Origin: Ficedula albicollis
Taxonomy: Eukaryota > Chordata > Aves > Passeriformes > Muscicapidae
DNA length: 64,000 bases
Reading direction: 5' to 3'
Assembly (NCBI RefSeq): GCF_000247815.1
Contig: NC_021681.1
Span: 8,248,082 to 8,312,081, forward strand
Every line of letters begins with the position of its first letter. Position 1 is the first letter of the stretch. A model generated the notes under the pieces. The model was not told the DNA's origin, ran no database searches, and was given only the letters and a program-made list of their open reading frames with translations. Positions 15,885 through 54,600 of this stretch are shown here, piece by piece. A program made the position numbers and the translations under genes.

Positions 15885-16656
15885 CTCTGTAGCATACCAA
15901 AGGCATCACTGTGTATTATGCACATTGGTTGCCAGCTGGAGTTGTCTTACTCTGTTGAAAATAAAAGAATAATGACATTAATGATTTGCCCTAGAACACA
16001 TTGCTGAGGGAGTCGTACTTCAGGATTTGACAGGCTCATTTTCAGTTGTGTGAGTAAAAGTAGCTGTCAGTAAGGTAAAATAGCAGGAAAAATCTGACAT
16101 TGGTGTTACAAAGCTTACCTGAATTGTGTCCTAAGGGCAGCCCTGGGACTGATAAGCCCATGCACAGTGAGCTCATGGCCACAGCCTCCAGAGCAGGCCC
16201 TGGCTGCTTGGTGTGTCAGAGCAGTGTCCAGTGTGCCAGTGCAGTGTCCAACAGGTCAGAGCAGTGTCCACTCTGTAGCATACCAAAGGCATCACTGTGT
16301 ATTATGCACATTGGTTGCCAGCTGGAGTTGTCTTACTCTGTTGAAAATAAAAGAATAATGACATTAATGATTTGCCCTAGAACACATTGCTGAGGGAGTC
16401 ATACTTCAGGATTTGACAGGCTCATTTTCAGTTGTGTGAGTAAAAGTAGCTGTCAGTAAGGTAAAATAGCAGGAAAAATCTGACATTGGTGTTACAAAGC
16501 TTACCTGAATTGTGTCCTAAGGGCAGCCCTGGGACTGATAAGCCCATGCACAGTGAGCTCATGGCCACAGCCTCCAGAGCAGGCCCTGGCTGCTTGGTGT
16601 GTCAGAGCAGTGTCCAGTGTGTCAGAGCAGTGTTCAATGTTTCAGTGCAGTCCAGT
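15885..16656. repeat. 386-bp tandem duplication
   Basis: Two nearly identical copies, starting CTCTGTAGCATACC at 15885 and 16271. The only obvious differences are single bases, such as GTCGTACTT versus GTCATACTT. The right end of each copy runs into a 20-bp minisatellite, which is short in copy 1 and long in copy 2. It lies downstream of EPHA4 in DNA with no gene. Confidence 0.93.
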
Positions 16657-16980
16657 GTGTCAGAGCAGTGTCCAATGGGTCAGTGCAGTGTTCAGTGTGC
16701 CAGTGCAGTGTCCAGTGTGCCAGAGCAGTGTCCAACAGGTCAGAGCAGTGTCCAACAGGTCAGAGCAGTGTTCAGTGTTTCAGTGCAGTGTCCAGTGTGT
16801 CAGTGCAGTGCCCAATGGGTCAGTGCAGTGTTCAGTGTGTCAGTGCAGTGTCCAATGTTTCAGTGCAGTGTTCAATGTTTCAGTGCAGTGTCCAGTGTGT
16901 CAGAGCAGTGTCCAGTGAGTCAGTGCAGTGTCCAACAGGTCAGAGCAGTGTCCAATGTGCCAATGCAGTGTCCCATGTTT
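16590..16980. repeat. 20-bp minisatellite (CAGTGTCCAGTGTGTCAGAG type)
   Basis: About 19 variant units of 20 bp alternating CAGTGTCCA or CAGTGTTCA with GTGTGTCAG, AACAGGTCAG and similar. Because 20 is not a multiple of three, all three forward frames cycle through the unit and stay open. The resulting SVQC-rich frames of 120-203 codons are artefacts of the repeat. Confidence 0.93.
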
Positions 16981-19900
16981 CCCCAGCAGCACAGCTCTGC
17001 CAGAGACACGGTGGAGCTGATGCTGAGGAGCAGTGCTCAGAGCTGCACCACGACAGCCAGCCAGAGCAAAGCTCTTCTCGTGCACATGTGTGTGTAAAAG
17101 GCAATTTCACTTACACACAGACACATACAGGTAGGTTTTGTGCTACTTTGTTGGGGTGAAAGGAACCTCTTTTTGAAATCTCCATTGCTATGTGCTACTA
17201 CACATCTACTAGGAGTTTTTAAACTCCTCAAACATTTTTCAAAGGATCCATAAACCTATGCCTTCCATCATTTAACTTGTTACTAAGCAAGAGGGAAAAC
17301 CCACCCATTATTCCAGCAGAGCTCTTGCACACCCATCTGTATATTTGGTTATAACACAGTACTGTTGAAGCCAAACACAGGTTTAACACATCACTTACAA
17401 GTTATTCTGAGAATTGAAACACTTGTGTGGACTTCCTTGGGTTTCAGAATAGCTCCTTCTTAGAAATGCCACAGTCAATCAATTAAGAAAGCTAAAAGTA
17501 ATCAGTCACCCACGGTTGATTGGATTTAGTACTTGGTGAATGCTTTTTTGTTCCTGGATCAACTACACCCACTTTCAAAGCTGATTAAAAATTGTTGATG
17601 ATCTCTTCCACCTGTTCAGGGTGAGAAACTGGCTCCAAAACTAATAATTTCCAAAACCCTGTGTAAGTCAAAAGTAGCTCCTAACAGACCTGGTTTGAAG
17701 ACAAAAGCAGGTGAAACATGAAGCAGCATCTGTGGAAGAAATGTTTACAGACATCATTTTTTGAATCCAAGCTAAGAAGAGCAGTGTCTCTGGGCACAGG
17801 AAAATAGGAGTTGCTGCCTGCAAATGCTCAGCAGCTGCCACTGCTTGGGCTCTGCTCCCTGCACGTACAGTGTGGGACAGCACCAGTGTGGGGGGATCTC
17901 CAAAGCCTGAGACAGCACTGCCCTGCTGCTGCTGCTGCTGAAAACACAGCAGACAGCTTCTTCAGGGCTGCTGAGACCCTCAGCCCTGGCCCTGCCATCC
18001 CCAGGGCCCCTGCAGGCACACGGATGTCCTGCCTCCTCAGCAGCCACAGTGGAACACTGAGTGAGTCTGCAAAAATGACAAAAACGGCCTCTGAGGACGT
18101 CTTGCAACCCAAACCATCTGGGCAAATAAAATCCCTCTGCCATCAAACCTGAAAAAACAGAAGCTGACAAAGCCAGGAGTTGCAGGACTCCAAGGAAACC
18201 CTCCTGTCTGTTGTTGGATACCATTATTTTGTATCGTTCAACAAGTACTTCAAATATTTGTATGAGTAATGGCTGCATTAAAAAAAATCAACAGACAAAA
18301 AGACCAACCTAAATGTGCTATCACTGCTTGAATCGCTGCCAAACCACACTTTAAAATATATTTTCTGGTGAAATATACAAACAAAATTACCTAAGTTTCC
18401 TGTGGCACATAGATAAGGACTACAGTTTTAAGATGTTGCAAGTCAGGGCACTCCCAGTGAAATCAGTTCATACCACCTGGAGGCTCAGATCAACTCATTT
18501 ATCCATATTTACTTAATTGTCAGTGTCACCTTTCCTAGGCCATTCATTTATGCTGCTTCAATCAACCCAGCAGCCTCTTTAATTGTGGAAGAATATCAAC
18601 ACTCAATTTTAACCTCTTTTTTTAGAAGCATTTTTTTCTAACAGAATTTTAACAATTTCCCAAAAAGGTAGAAGTAAATGGTCTTTTATACTCATCCAGC
18701 ATTGTGAATCTGCTGGCTGGGTAAAGTCTCAGGCACAGGTGAATGTGCTCAGCAGATGAACCAGGCACTCCCTGGGGACTCTGTGCTGAATTCTTCCTTA
18801 CATGTTGAATTTGCTGGTGATTCCACTGGCACATGGCAATGAGAGGGCACAGCACTCTGAAAACTTGAGGCCAGAATTCTTTAAGTGCTTTTGGTTTTAA
18901 CCCTACTGAAAACTGGCACCTGCAATGCCCACTCCCCTCCTGCTCTCTGCATTTCCAAAGCTGGGTTCCTCAGGATGGCTTTGTTCTGCTGACCAGTGGG
19001 GTTTTTTTTAATTTCAAAAATAGTCTTCCAAAAAATGAATGTCTCAAAATGCCTCAGCCCATTTAATTAATTACAAGATTTTACAGAAGAGAGTAATGAG
19101 TAAGTTCAAGAGAACTATAAAAACAAGGATTTATATAACCTTTTGTTGGTCTGGATAAAGGCTAGTAATCCACAGCAGATTACTGGGATATAATTGCCCC
19201 ATATATAAAAACACATGTATATGTATGAAAGTAAGTTAATTTAGCATATTCCTGTGGCTACTCTCTCCATCCACCTATGGAGAATACATTTTACTAAACT
19301 GATTGGAATAAAGTGCTTTAATTTTATTTTTAAAAGTCTACATGTTCATATAACTTTCTCAGAGGCTCCTATAAACAAAGAATTATGTTCAGGGCCACTG
19401 CCAGAAGTAGGGTATGTCAGGGGTCTGTAACCCACTCAATAGAGGATCAGTCAATGGCCCAAGGGTACTTCACTGCAAAGGAAAGGGTAAAATAACTGAG
19501 GTCAAGGCCTCAATTGCAGCTCCAGTTTTAATCACGTTGCTGATTTAGAGCATAACATGCCTTTTTTCTTTTGCTTTGCAATTGTCAAAATCATTTTGCT
19601 TTTCCTGACGTGTGGCCCCCACGTCTGTTTTTCCTACTGCTCCATGCTCAGCTCAAGGACAGGGATGTTCCCTACCAATGAAATGCAAATATACAGGCTT
19701 CATGTGGAAATAGATTCACTTGCCTCATGCTACTGTATAAATATGTGGAAAGAATGAGGGGCAGGGAGAGAAAAAAATGTCTTTTTGGCTAGGAAGTCTT
19801 TCAGTTAAATCCATACATCCATATACTTGGAAGTAAATTAAACCATTGGGGTTAAAAGTTTCTAGAGGATGATTTCTTAGATTTGGGAGCTAAAAGGGGA

Positions 19901-20294
19901 AAAGAGAATCAGCAAAAGAAGGGGAAGGACCCAAGTGTTCAATCCTCAATGGACATTTTGAAACAGTTGTTTCTTAAAAGGGATGTAAAGATTCTTTCAG
20001 GTCACAATGAAACTAAACAATTTGTAAAACATCTTTGTGCGTGTGAAATGGAAACTTTCTCCATCCATGACTCATCCTCTCTTCAAACCCCAGTGGCTGA
20101 ATGTGCTCTAAGGTGTGTGCAGGAGCCACGCAGCTCAAATGAACTGCCAGTGCATTCCCATGAAATCTGCTGAAGAGAATAAATCCCTTTGGGCAAACAC
20201 CAGGACGGTTACTCTGAATTCTCTATATGTATCTGTTGTGGATAAACTCTAAATTAAAAAAAAAAAACAACCATGCAATAATTAGGAATAGTCC
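16981..20294. other. Intergenic DNA, no gene recognised
   Basis: No recognisable coding sequence. Opposed frames at 17772-18278 share a CTG-rich GC patch that includes a short CTG run near 17925, and I cannot support either. The rest is AT-rich. Confidence 0.7.
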
Positions 20295-20318
20295 ATTTCA
20301 GGTTTGTACAGCAACTAC

Positions 20319-20324
20319 TTTATT
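20319..20324 (-). terminator. Candidate distal poly(A) signal of EPHA4
   Basis: AATAAA on the minus strand, in the context TTTGAAAATAATAAAGTAG, with a T-run about 50 nt downstream. Further AATAAA hexamers lie at 20638-20643 and 27250-27255 on the same strand. It is a plausible end of a long 3' UTR isoform. Confidence 0.35.
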
Positions 20325-20668
20325 ATTTTCAAATGCAAATGTTTGCATTGTTTGCTATTTTACAATTTTACAAACTAGGTATAAAAGACCATAAATAAAT
20401 GACATAAGTTATGTGTACCTAAAATTCACAGAGGGAGAAAAAAATTACAAATTAAAACAAAATAGAAAAATCTATATATCTAACCCAGAGATCGTTCAAA
20501 TGCACGAACCAAGAAATGCTGTTAGATTTTTTCAGTATGAACTAAATTATAATATGCCTCATACATTCTAATTTTAACCACAGTCCTTGCATATTCCAAC
20601 ATACTTGCAGTGATACAAAAAAATAAATGCACTCTCTTTTTATTTGTCTGATTAGTATTTCAGGGTTT

Positions 20669-22253
<1,585 letters not shown>

Positions 22254-22676
22254 TTTTAAATTTTATACATATATATTTTTAATACATAAGATCCATCACA
22301 AAATCAGCACAGCAAGAAACCCGGACAAACATCAACCACAGGTGTGTGAGCAGGACAATTGAGCACACTCGTCGTGGGGGACGAGCTGGAGGTGGCCTGT
22401 CCCCAAGGGCAGCAGTGCCGTGGCACGTGGCACTCGCCTTCCTCTCACTGCAGCTCCCTCTGGAGCAGCCTGTGGTGGCCCAGCCTGTGGCCACCAATGC
22501 CAGGCACAGCTGGCACGTGCTGGTGCCCTGCTCCTCCTCCAGACCAGAATTACCACCGAGCAAACAGGAACAGGGACGCCACGTCCCATCACAGCTCCAG
22601 GCAGGGCTGTGCGTCCACGCTGCCCCACGTGCCAGAGCCAGCCCCTGTCCCACGGCAGGGAACAGCCCTGGGAGCA

Positions 22677-22710
22677 CTGGGGAGCACTGGGGAGCACTGG
22701 GGAGCACTGC
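22677..22710. repeat. 11-bp minisatellite
   Basis: The unit GGGGAGCACTG is repeated about three to four times in a GC-rich stretch. Confidence 0.9.
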
Positions 22711-23995
22711 CACCTGCCCCCTGTCCCCTGCCAGCTCCTCGTGGCCCTGCATCCCCTGGTCCCACTCAGCTCCGCTCCAGCTGCCTCACGCTACCCTGGG
22801 GTGAACTCTCCAAACACAGAAAGCTCTCCTAGGTGCTGTCAGTGCTGCAGCACTGCTCCCTGGGCCACGGGAGAAACAGTGTCCTCTTCTGCTCTGCACC
22901 TGCACAGGGAACAGGACACACTTCACAACTCTGGCTAACTGTTAACTTTACAGGTCTTGTTGCATCTTTGTTCCTTATCTGTGCTGGGAACCAGGGAAGT
23001 GTTCTGATTATTAGGTTGCACACAGAGCAAGGTGCTTCTGTGAATGGAAGAACTGCATATATTTGTTAGCATTCAACAAGTCTTTAAAATCCTATTTCTG
23101 CAGATAAAAAAAGGCTACGTAAGAATTCAGTTCAGGATTACCAGTGGATGGAGACGCAGGTGCTGCCTCCACCACTGTGCCACTGAGAAACTGGTTGTTC
23201 TTGGTCATGAGCAGGGCACTAGTATGAATAAACAACACTTAACAAAAAACCTTTTTAGCACCCTTTAGATCCTGCAATTCATTACTCCAAAACTAACCTG
23301 AAATTGCCCCTGTTTTCAGGCTGCAGAACTACTCAACGACGTTAGTGTGGCAGCTGAAAAATTCACTTACAGACACAGGAATTTCAACACTTCTTACAGT
23401 GTGTGTTCTCGCTACCATTTCAGACGTGAGCCCTTGGCCTGGTCTCACAGGACAGGGGCTCCTGCTCTTCCAGAGGTGCTTGGGGCACGTTCACAGGCAG
23501 TTCTACACACGAGGTGACTGGCACACCAACACACGCACACAAGCACACGTACGCACCTGTCGGAGGAGATAATAACCCATTATCCATTCAAGGAAAAAAT
23601 ATATATCACTGCAATGGCACCTTTTGTGTAAAATGTCACTTCAGCAGTGTACACAGGCAGCTCACAGGAACTGGGTTCTTTGCTGTGGCACCTGGCCTGG
23701 TGTCCATGGTAAGATGTGTACTGCTCTGTCACCTTCATTCGTCCGGGATGCAGCGGTGACAGCCAGGGGAACGAGGAGAGACAACAACAAAATATATAAA
23801 TAAAACCAAAGGTAAGCAGAGAAAGCAGAAGAGGAGGAAAAACAAAATCCAGAAGTCTGCAGGGCCTTGACACAGTACATTCCTCAAGTGACAACAGGGT
23901 GCTGAGTCTTAACGAGTCAGTTATCGCTCAGTGGAGAAAAACAACTGAGTGGGTGGCCCAGGAAAAAAAAAAGAGGAAGTAAAAGTCACACTCTC

Positions 23996-24285
23996 TTCAG
24001 GGACAGATGACTGTTCAGCATGTGCTCTCCAGAATCAGTGCTATGGAAGACACAACTGTGGATCCAGGAGGCTTCATGTCTGGTCTGTGTTCCTCCATGG
24101 TCAGTGTGATCAACAGGACGGGCTACGAGGCTGTGAAAGCTTCAGGGACAGATGACTGTTCAGCATGTGCTCTCCAGAATCAGTGCTATGGAAGACACAA
24201 CTGTGGATCCAGGAGGCTTCATGTCTGGTCTGTGTTCCTCCATGGTCAGTGTGATCAACAGGACGGGCTACGAGGCTGTGAAAGC
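23996..24285. repeat. 145-bp perfect tandem duplication in the putative 3' UTR
   Basis: Copies 23996-24140 and 24141-24285, beginning TTCAGGGACAGATGACTG and ending GCTGTGAAAGC, with no difference that I can see. If the 3' UTR extends this far, the duplication is transcribed. Confidence 0.95.
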
Positions 24286-26286
24286 AAAATCCATTTCCCT
24301 GCACAAAAAGAGAACCCAAATTAAATGTATTGAACCACATGCACCAAGACAGCCATCCAGACCTTCCCAAATGGCAGTGCTCAAAGGGTGGGAACCCTGT
24401 CCTTCCTTCCCTCACACTATTTCTAAGTCTTGCTTCCATGGCATACCTTACATACAGACACGTAATCAACCAATCTATCTTTCTATCTATTTGCTTGGGC
24501 CGCCTTTTTTTTTCTTCCATCTGCTCTCTTCAAGCTAAAATCACATTCCAGTGGATGCCCCTCGTTGGCCATATTTTATCACAGGAAACACAACCAGCAG
24601 TGGCAGTGCTGAAAAACCAGCATCTGAGCTGCCTTCACAGTTTTCATTCTATAGGGACACAGTTTTCCATTTTTGTGTGGAAAATATTGCACTGTTTTGA
24701 ATTACCACTACTAGACTCCAAGACAGCAATTTAACAAACTGGCCAGAAAATTGGGTGTATTTTGGTTTTAGATAAAAAGATGATCTCAACAGAATGCAAC
24801 AGATTTACAGCTAGGAAACTTCAAGTGTATCTCTGCACTCGAGAGGCAGAAGAATTTTTCCTGCTGCAAGTACAAATGTCAGGTCTTTAAAATGAGTAAC
24901 TACTTCTTATGTTGCCTGGCAAAGTGACATTAAAACATGCTGGTTTAAGTAGATTTTTTAAAGAAATCTTAAATTTCTTGAAATTGAAAAGCTTTTATAA
25001 GTAATACTGCAGAGCAGTTTATACTGAGCTGTCATGACTTGACAGGATCCAAATTTAGCATCTCATATTCAGAACAAGTTGTTCTCTGAGAGAGTTGGGA
25101 GTGAGGGAGAGTTAGTGGTTAAAATCAGCAAATTATTGTTAAAAGTGACAAAAAGTGATGTGAGTGACAATACAGTATGTGTGATTTGTCCAACTGAGTG
25201 AACTGTTTTGGATTTAGGATAAACTCAATTATTAAGAAAGTTTGACATATAAAGCCACTAAAAATGATTCAAAATCATTTTTGAATTTGCTGTCAGGTGT
25301 GGAGTAGGACCAAAATATTATAGACTAAAGAACCAGTCTTAGTGCCATTAAACTATAAATCTCACCTTTCTGACATTGTGCCTGGCACAGCTGAAATGCA
25401 ATGTCAGTTCTAAAGGACATGTCATGAAAATCCTCCTCCTACCCAGCACAGGATAAGTGGCCCTTCTTTTTTCTAAGGTCATCTCATCACTTTGGTCCTC
25501 AGAAGGACTTTAAAGGAATCTAACTTACATACTCTGTTCAAAAAGAGTAATAAAAGCTTCATTACAAATAAATTCAAGACTCAATGTGTTCAGAACTTTA
25601 CTGAATAAAGCTTTATCCTGTGTGACCTACTGAGGACAACACATTGCCATAGCAGTCTCCTCCACCTGGCAACCCAGGGGATGCCTTTCAGTGACTCAAC
25701 TTCCATCTGCTCCCTGGAGGAGGCACAGGGCAGCTTTTCCATGATCCATCCTGTTGGCCATACCTGCAGAGGGGTGTCAGGCCCCAGCTCTGCAGTCTGC
25801 ACCTGGCACTCACACCCACAGCTGCCCTGATAATCCCAGCTCCCACCCTACAGGGCTGGTGTCCAGAGTGGATTTTGGTTCCCACAAGTGATCCATCAGG
25901 ATCACGGTGCAGGAGCTGTTGCACTGCTGCATTGCACAGAGCTGCCACCATGCCTGACACCCAAACTACACAAAACCTGCAAGGCTGCATGCACAATCCC
26001 ATTTTTTTCTGTTACCCTTCCCATAAAACCACTGACACCACAACTGAAATGCATCTTTCTAAAACCCAAATACTGCTTTTACTGCTGTTCATGAGAGTGC
26101 AGGAAAAGTCTTTGGTTCTTCTGGTGCATTTATGAGTATTTGTACTTGACACTATGGCATCCATTCTTGTTGTTTTTCCAATCACAGCATAAGGGCATCC
26201 CTACTGCTCTCAGTGTGGAGTGGGGTCAAGCTCTCAGCACTGAGCTGAGCCCCAAGAATCTCCTACACCTTGTCTGCACACCCTAC

Positions 26287-26430
26287 CAGGCAACATCTTA
26301 AGAGCAATTTGAGATAGTGCAACTCTCACTGCCATCAAATAGAGCAAACAATGGGAATCAGGCAATATCTTAAGAGCAATTTGAGATAGTGCAACTTTCA
26401 CTGCCATCAAATAGAGCAAACAATGGGAAA
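26287..26430. repeat. 72-bp tandem duplication in the putative 3' UTR
   Basis: Copies 26287-26358 and 26359-26430, starting CAGGCAA and ending AACAATGGGAA, with two or three differences. It lies just beyond the candidate proximal poly(A) signal. Confidence 0.94.
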
Positions 26431-26511
26431 GGCTCAGCAATTAGTCTGGGAAACCAGTACAGATTCTTACAAACCAGTTAGAAACCCCACATAACACATA
26501 TCACAGTAGCT

Positions 26512-26517
26512 TTTATT
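26512..26517 (-). terminator. Candidate proximal poly(A) signal of EPHA4
   Basis: AATAAA on the minus strand about 840 nt after the stop codon. It is followed within 10-35 nt by a GU-rich stretch (GATATGTGTTATGTGGGG) that suits a downstream cleavage element. This would give a short 3' UTR isoform. Confidence 0.35.
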
Positions 26518-27357
26518 TTCCCCCAACAGTGGTGAAATCCTAGCACAGCTTACAAAGTAAAGCACCATGAACATGTTGGACACTGTACTTCCACTGACCT
26601 TCCGTGAGGCAAAGGGAGTAAGTTTCTTGAAAGAGAAAAGAAGTCTGAAAGCTCCACAGCCACGATTGTCACAGCTGACTACTGGCAAGATGGTCACAAA
26701 AGTCTTTCAATGGTAGGCTTCAGCACCACAACAGCCAAGAACCTCCCCAGAAGTCCAGTTTTGCCCAGTAATCCACAGGGTGGGTCACTTCATGTCTCAA
26801 GCCCATAAACGGGTAGATCACTAATTGGCAGGCACTGATTAGCCACACGATATTCTCACTGAGGTTTTTGCAAGGTGTTAGTGATGCACCAAGTCTGCAA
26901 AGAATATCCTAGGGCAGGTTCTTCATTCCAGTGAAAGGTACACAACGGTGGTTTCACCCACAAATAAAACACTAGGGTTGTAATCCTACAGGTCACAGGG
27001 AGAAGGAAAGTAACGCTGTTGTTTTTTAAGCACAGTATCTGGCAGCAAACATAGCATCAAAACTTGAATGTGACTTTATATTTATATAGATACATGTATT
27101 TTACATATCATTGATCAACAGAGAAGTGTGTTCCAAGAAACAATTTGTTCCAGGTCTGGTTTCAAATGACGGCTTGTCATTTCTGGAGGCCCCCTCCCAA
27201 CACACACGCTCGGGTTCCGCAATCTGTACATCAAGCAATGCTGCAGATCTTTATTTCAACGGGCAAGGAGACGAAGTAAAAAAAGTGCAGTTCTTCAATT
27301 AAAGTGCATGGATGAGGTAAACTAATTTCAAGAGTTTTGAGTTTATTCAGTGCTGGC

Positions 27358-51671
<24,314 letters not shown>

Positions 51672-54600
51672 TTAGCTGTGACTTTCACGGTATGAGCACT
51701 TTCAGAAACTGTGTTTTTCTTGCGGGGTGGGGTGAGGGGAAATTCTAAGCATTCAAGATCTTTCCTGTTTTCTCTACCAAAATTACATTTAATCACCTCT
51801 AAGAAAGTTTGGGTTTGGATGCTGGACAGTACTAGATAGGTGGGTTTTGAAGTAACAGTTGTCTAAACATTGCAATATTCATGATGCCCAGATAAAAACC
51901 TTCATAAGAGATCATGTACTAAAAGGGTCTCTTCTTTTTGTCCTGTGTCATTTTGGTCCACAGCCATTCTTTTCTTCCATCTCAGAAAATTAACTGATGC
52001 TATTCCATTCGCTATTTACTTTAAAGGAACTATGAAGCTCCCAAGGTTCCAATCTGGTTTTCTAAAGCTGAGAAAATATTGCCACTGAATTAAGTAAGGC
52101 CAAAGTAAAGCTGAGTATATATGAATTGGGTCCCTCCCATTAAAACCAGGAAACTTGTATTTCGAGAGTCTGAGCCAATTTGTGCCTCCTAACTTGCCCT
52201 GCTTACGCCCAAATCTGTGAGCAGCCAAGGGCCAGATTCTGGCTATGGTAGCTCCTTCCCAGCCAACAGACAGCAGAGACTGGTCCAGCGTGTGCTGAAA
52301 TGGCATCTCCTGACCCTGTCCCATGTGGTGCTGCATTGATGCCATGAATAGAAAGATCAGGATTGCACCACCAAGGGTAAGGGCTGCAGCATTTTTGGAA
52401 AAACTCTACCTAGCAACAAGCTAAACTCCAAGACCCTTTAAACTGTATCTGTGTCAGTAATAAAGGCTGCAATGAAGAAGATAATGTAAAACATCTCTTT
52501 GTGCAGCGTGCACTGTCTAAAGAGCCCCTGCTAATGCTGAAGTTCAGGTTTCTGGCTGGCTGGAGGACAATGCCTTCTCCCTCTGCCTGTGATAGCAGCA
52601 GATTCATGGCTGCATGGGGAAAGGGTTTTCTGAAGATTTATGAACCCGGCTGCCCCTTTCTTGCTGTTGTGTTGCTGTGTGGTCACATCTCTAGCCAGCT
52701 GTTATCAAGCTCTTTTGATGCTGACAATAGCTCGTATAAATGGCGGAGTCTCCAGGGATAAAAAGGGACATTCATGAAATTTTTAATCTTATCTAACAAA
52801 GCTGTCCTGTATAACCAGAGATTAGAGGTCTTCCTAAATTGAATATATTTCTTCTTTTGTCCCCTGATGCCGTAGCTGCTCTTTTTTCCCAATTTCCCTT
52901 TCTTTTTGTTTCTTTTTCTACCTTTAACTTTGGGATGACGATCCATGAAAACGTAATAAAGTTAAAAGTACCCTTGAAACAGGTATCCTTGAAAACTACC
53001 AAGAAAGGCAAAGAAATAAAACAGTCACTATAAATGAAAGGAAAATTGAATGTTGAAAGCCTCAAACCCACTTGACCATATCAGACAGTTCTGATGGAAG
53101 TGAAAATAACCGGTAGATGCTGCAGTCACAAAAGGGTGTCTCCTCTTGATGTGAAACCATCAGGGAGCTGCTTCCCGATTTACTATTTGACAGTTTGGCA
53201 TCTCTGTTAGAAATGCCTCCAAAACCTTTATCTCTTTTTTCCTTGTCTGTCTCTCACAGGCAAAGGCAAATACTGAATGACAGAGGAGACTATAAACACA
53301 GCCAACAGGGAGGATCCAGGTGTGCTCCATCAAATTATATCTGTGGCATGACTGCAAACCTGCTTAATAACCTCACACTTCCTCAAGAGAGAATCAAACC
53401 TTTTCTTAATTCCCCTCTGCAATAAGAATACTGCTCAGCTAATAAATTAGAAATCAGATTTGTTACCCTAAAACACACATGTACACGCCATTACTGATAA
53501 ACCAAGCGGAGAGAAATCTGCTTAGTTAATCGCTGCCTCATGCAGGGCAGACAAGCAATTCTTTTTACTGAGAATCCATCACTTATTGCTGTTCTGACCT
53601 CAAGAACTGTAGAGAGAAAGTTCACTTTCTTTCCTTTATCCTCTCTTTAACCTCCTTGGTTTCCCATTTCATTTCAGCAGGCATCTATATTGGAATTTAC
53701 TGAGTCCTTCAATATTGGGCTGGTAAGTGCTGTATGAAAACACATTTCTTCTCTGTTGTAAAATGGCTATTTGCAGCAGAAGAATTTATATTAACTAAGC
53801 CTTCTTGTGAAAGACTTTCAGCTCTATATAGCTTAACAAGGGCTTTCTCACATTTCCCAAAAACGGACAGCTGATCTTAGGCACTACACCATACTGGAAT
53901 AAGCAACACGCTCCTGGCCTCCAGGACACAAAGAGGATTTGTAAATCAATTCTTTCAATACTCCTCACTCTTTTAAGAGTGGCTCTATCCTGCCCTTTAT
54001 ATGCAAATTCATCTTCCTTAACTTTCAGTATCTTCTTTTGTCCTGGATTCTGCAGATGAGCCATTTGTTCCTGACTTTGTTCTGACTGCACATCCTGCCT
54101 CTCCATATGCTATACAGAAATCTTAAGAATGCCAAAGGCCAACTACAGAACTGCCAGAAGCTCTTCAGGGGTGACATCCCTGCAGCACATACCTACAATG
54201 GTCCATGCAATAGGATGGTGAGCTGAAACTCTGAGGACCTTGAAGACCTGGACCCAGCACCCACAGAGTACTACAGTTATCCCATTGCATGGATACAGTC
54301 CTCAGTTACCAATTCCCTTTTATTTCTGCAAGTGGCCCTACAAATCAGGTTTATTTTTTCCCTTTGTTTTTCAGGATCCACCGTCTGACCCAAAAGACTG
54401 GAGTCCTGGAAGAGCAACAGTTTCTCCTTGCTCATGTATTACCAAAGGGCATGAGACTCTGGTCAATATTGCCCAGGACAAAGAGGACATCAGCACTGCC
54501 AGCTCGACATGGCACTTCAGGCAGCAGACACAGCCTTCTGAGTGAGCTTGTGCAAAATATTTACATTCTTTGTTCTTCTGCCTTTTGCCTTTAAATTGCC

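Noticed and set aside
15885..16980. CRISPR-like regular repeats
   Set aside because: The units are contiguous without unique spacers, and the genome is vertebrate; it is a minisatellite.
16486..17159. SVQC-repeat frames of up to 203 codons
   Set aside because: A 20-bp minisatellite open in all frames; no start context, domain or splice structure.
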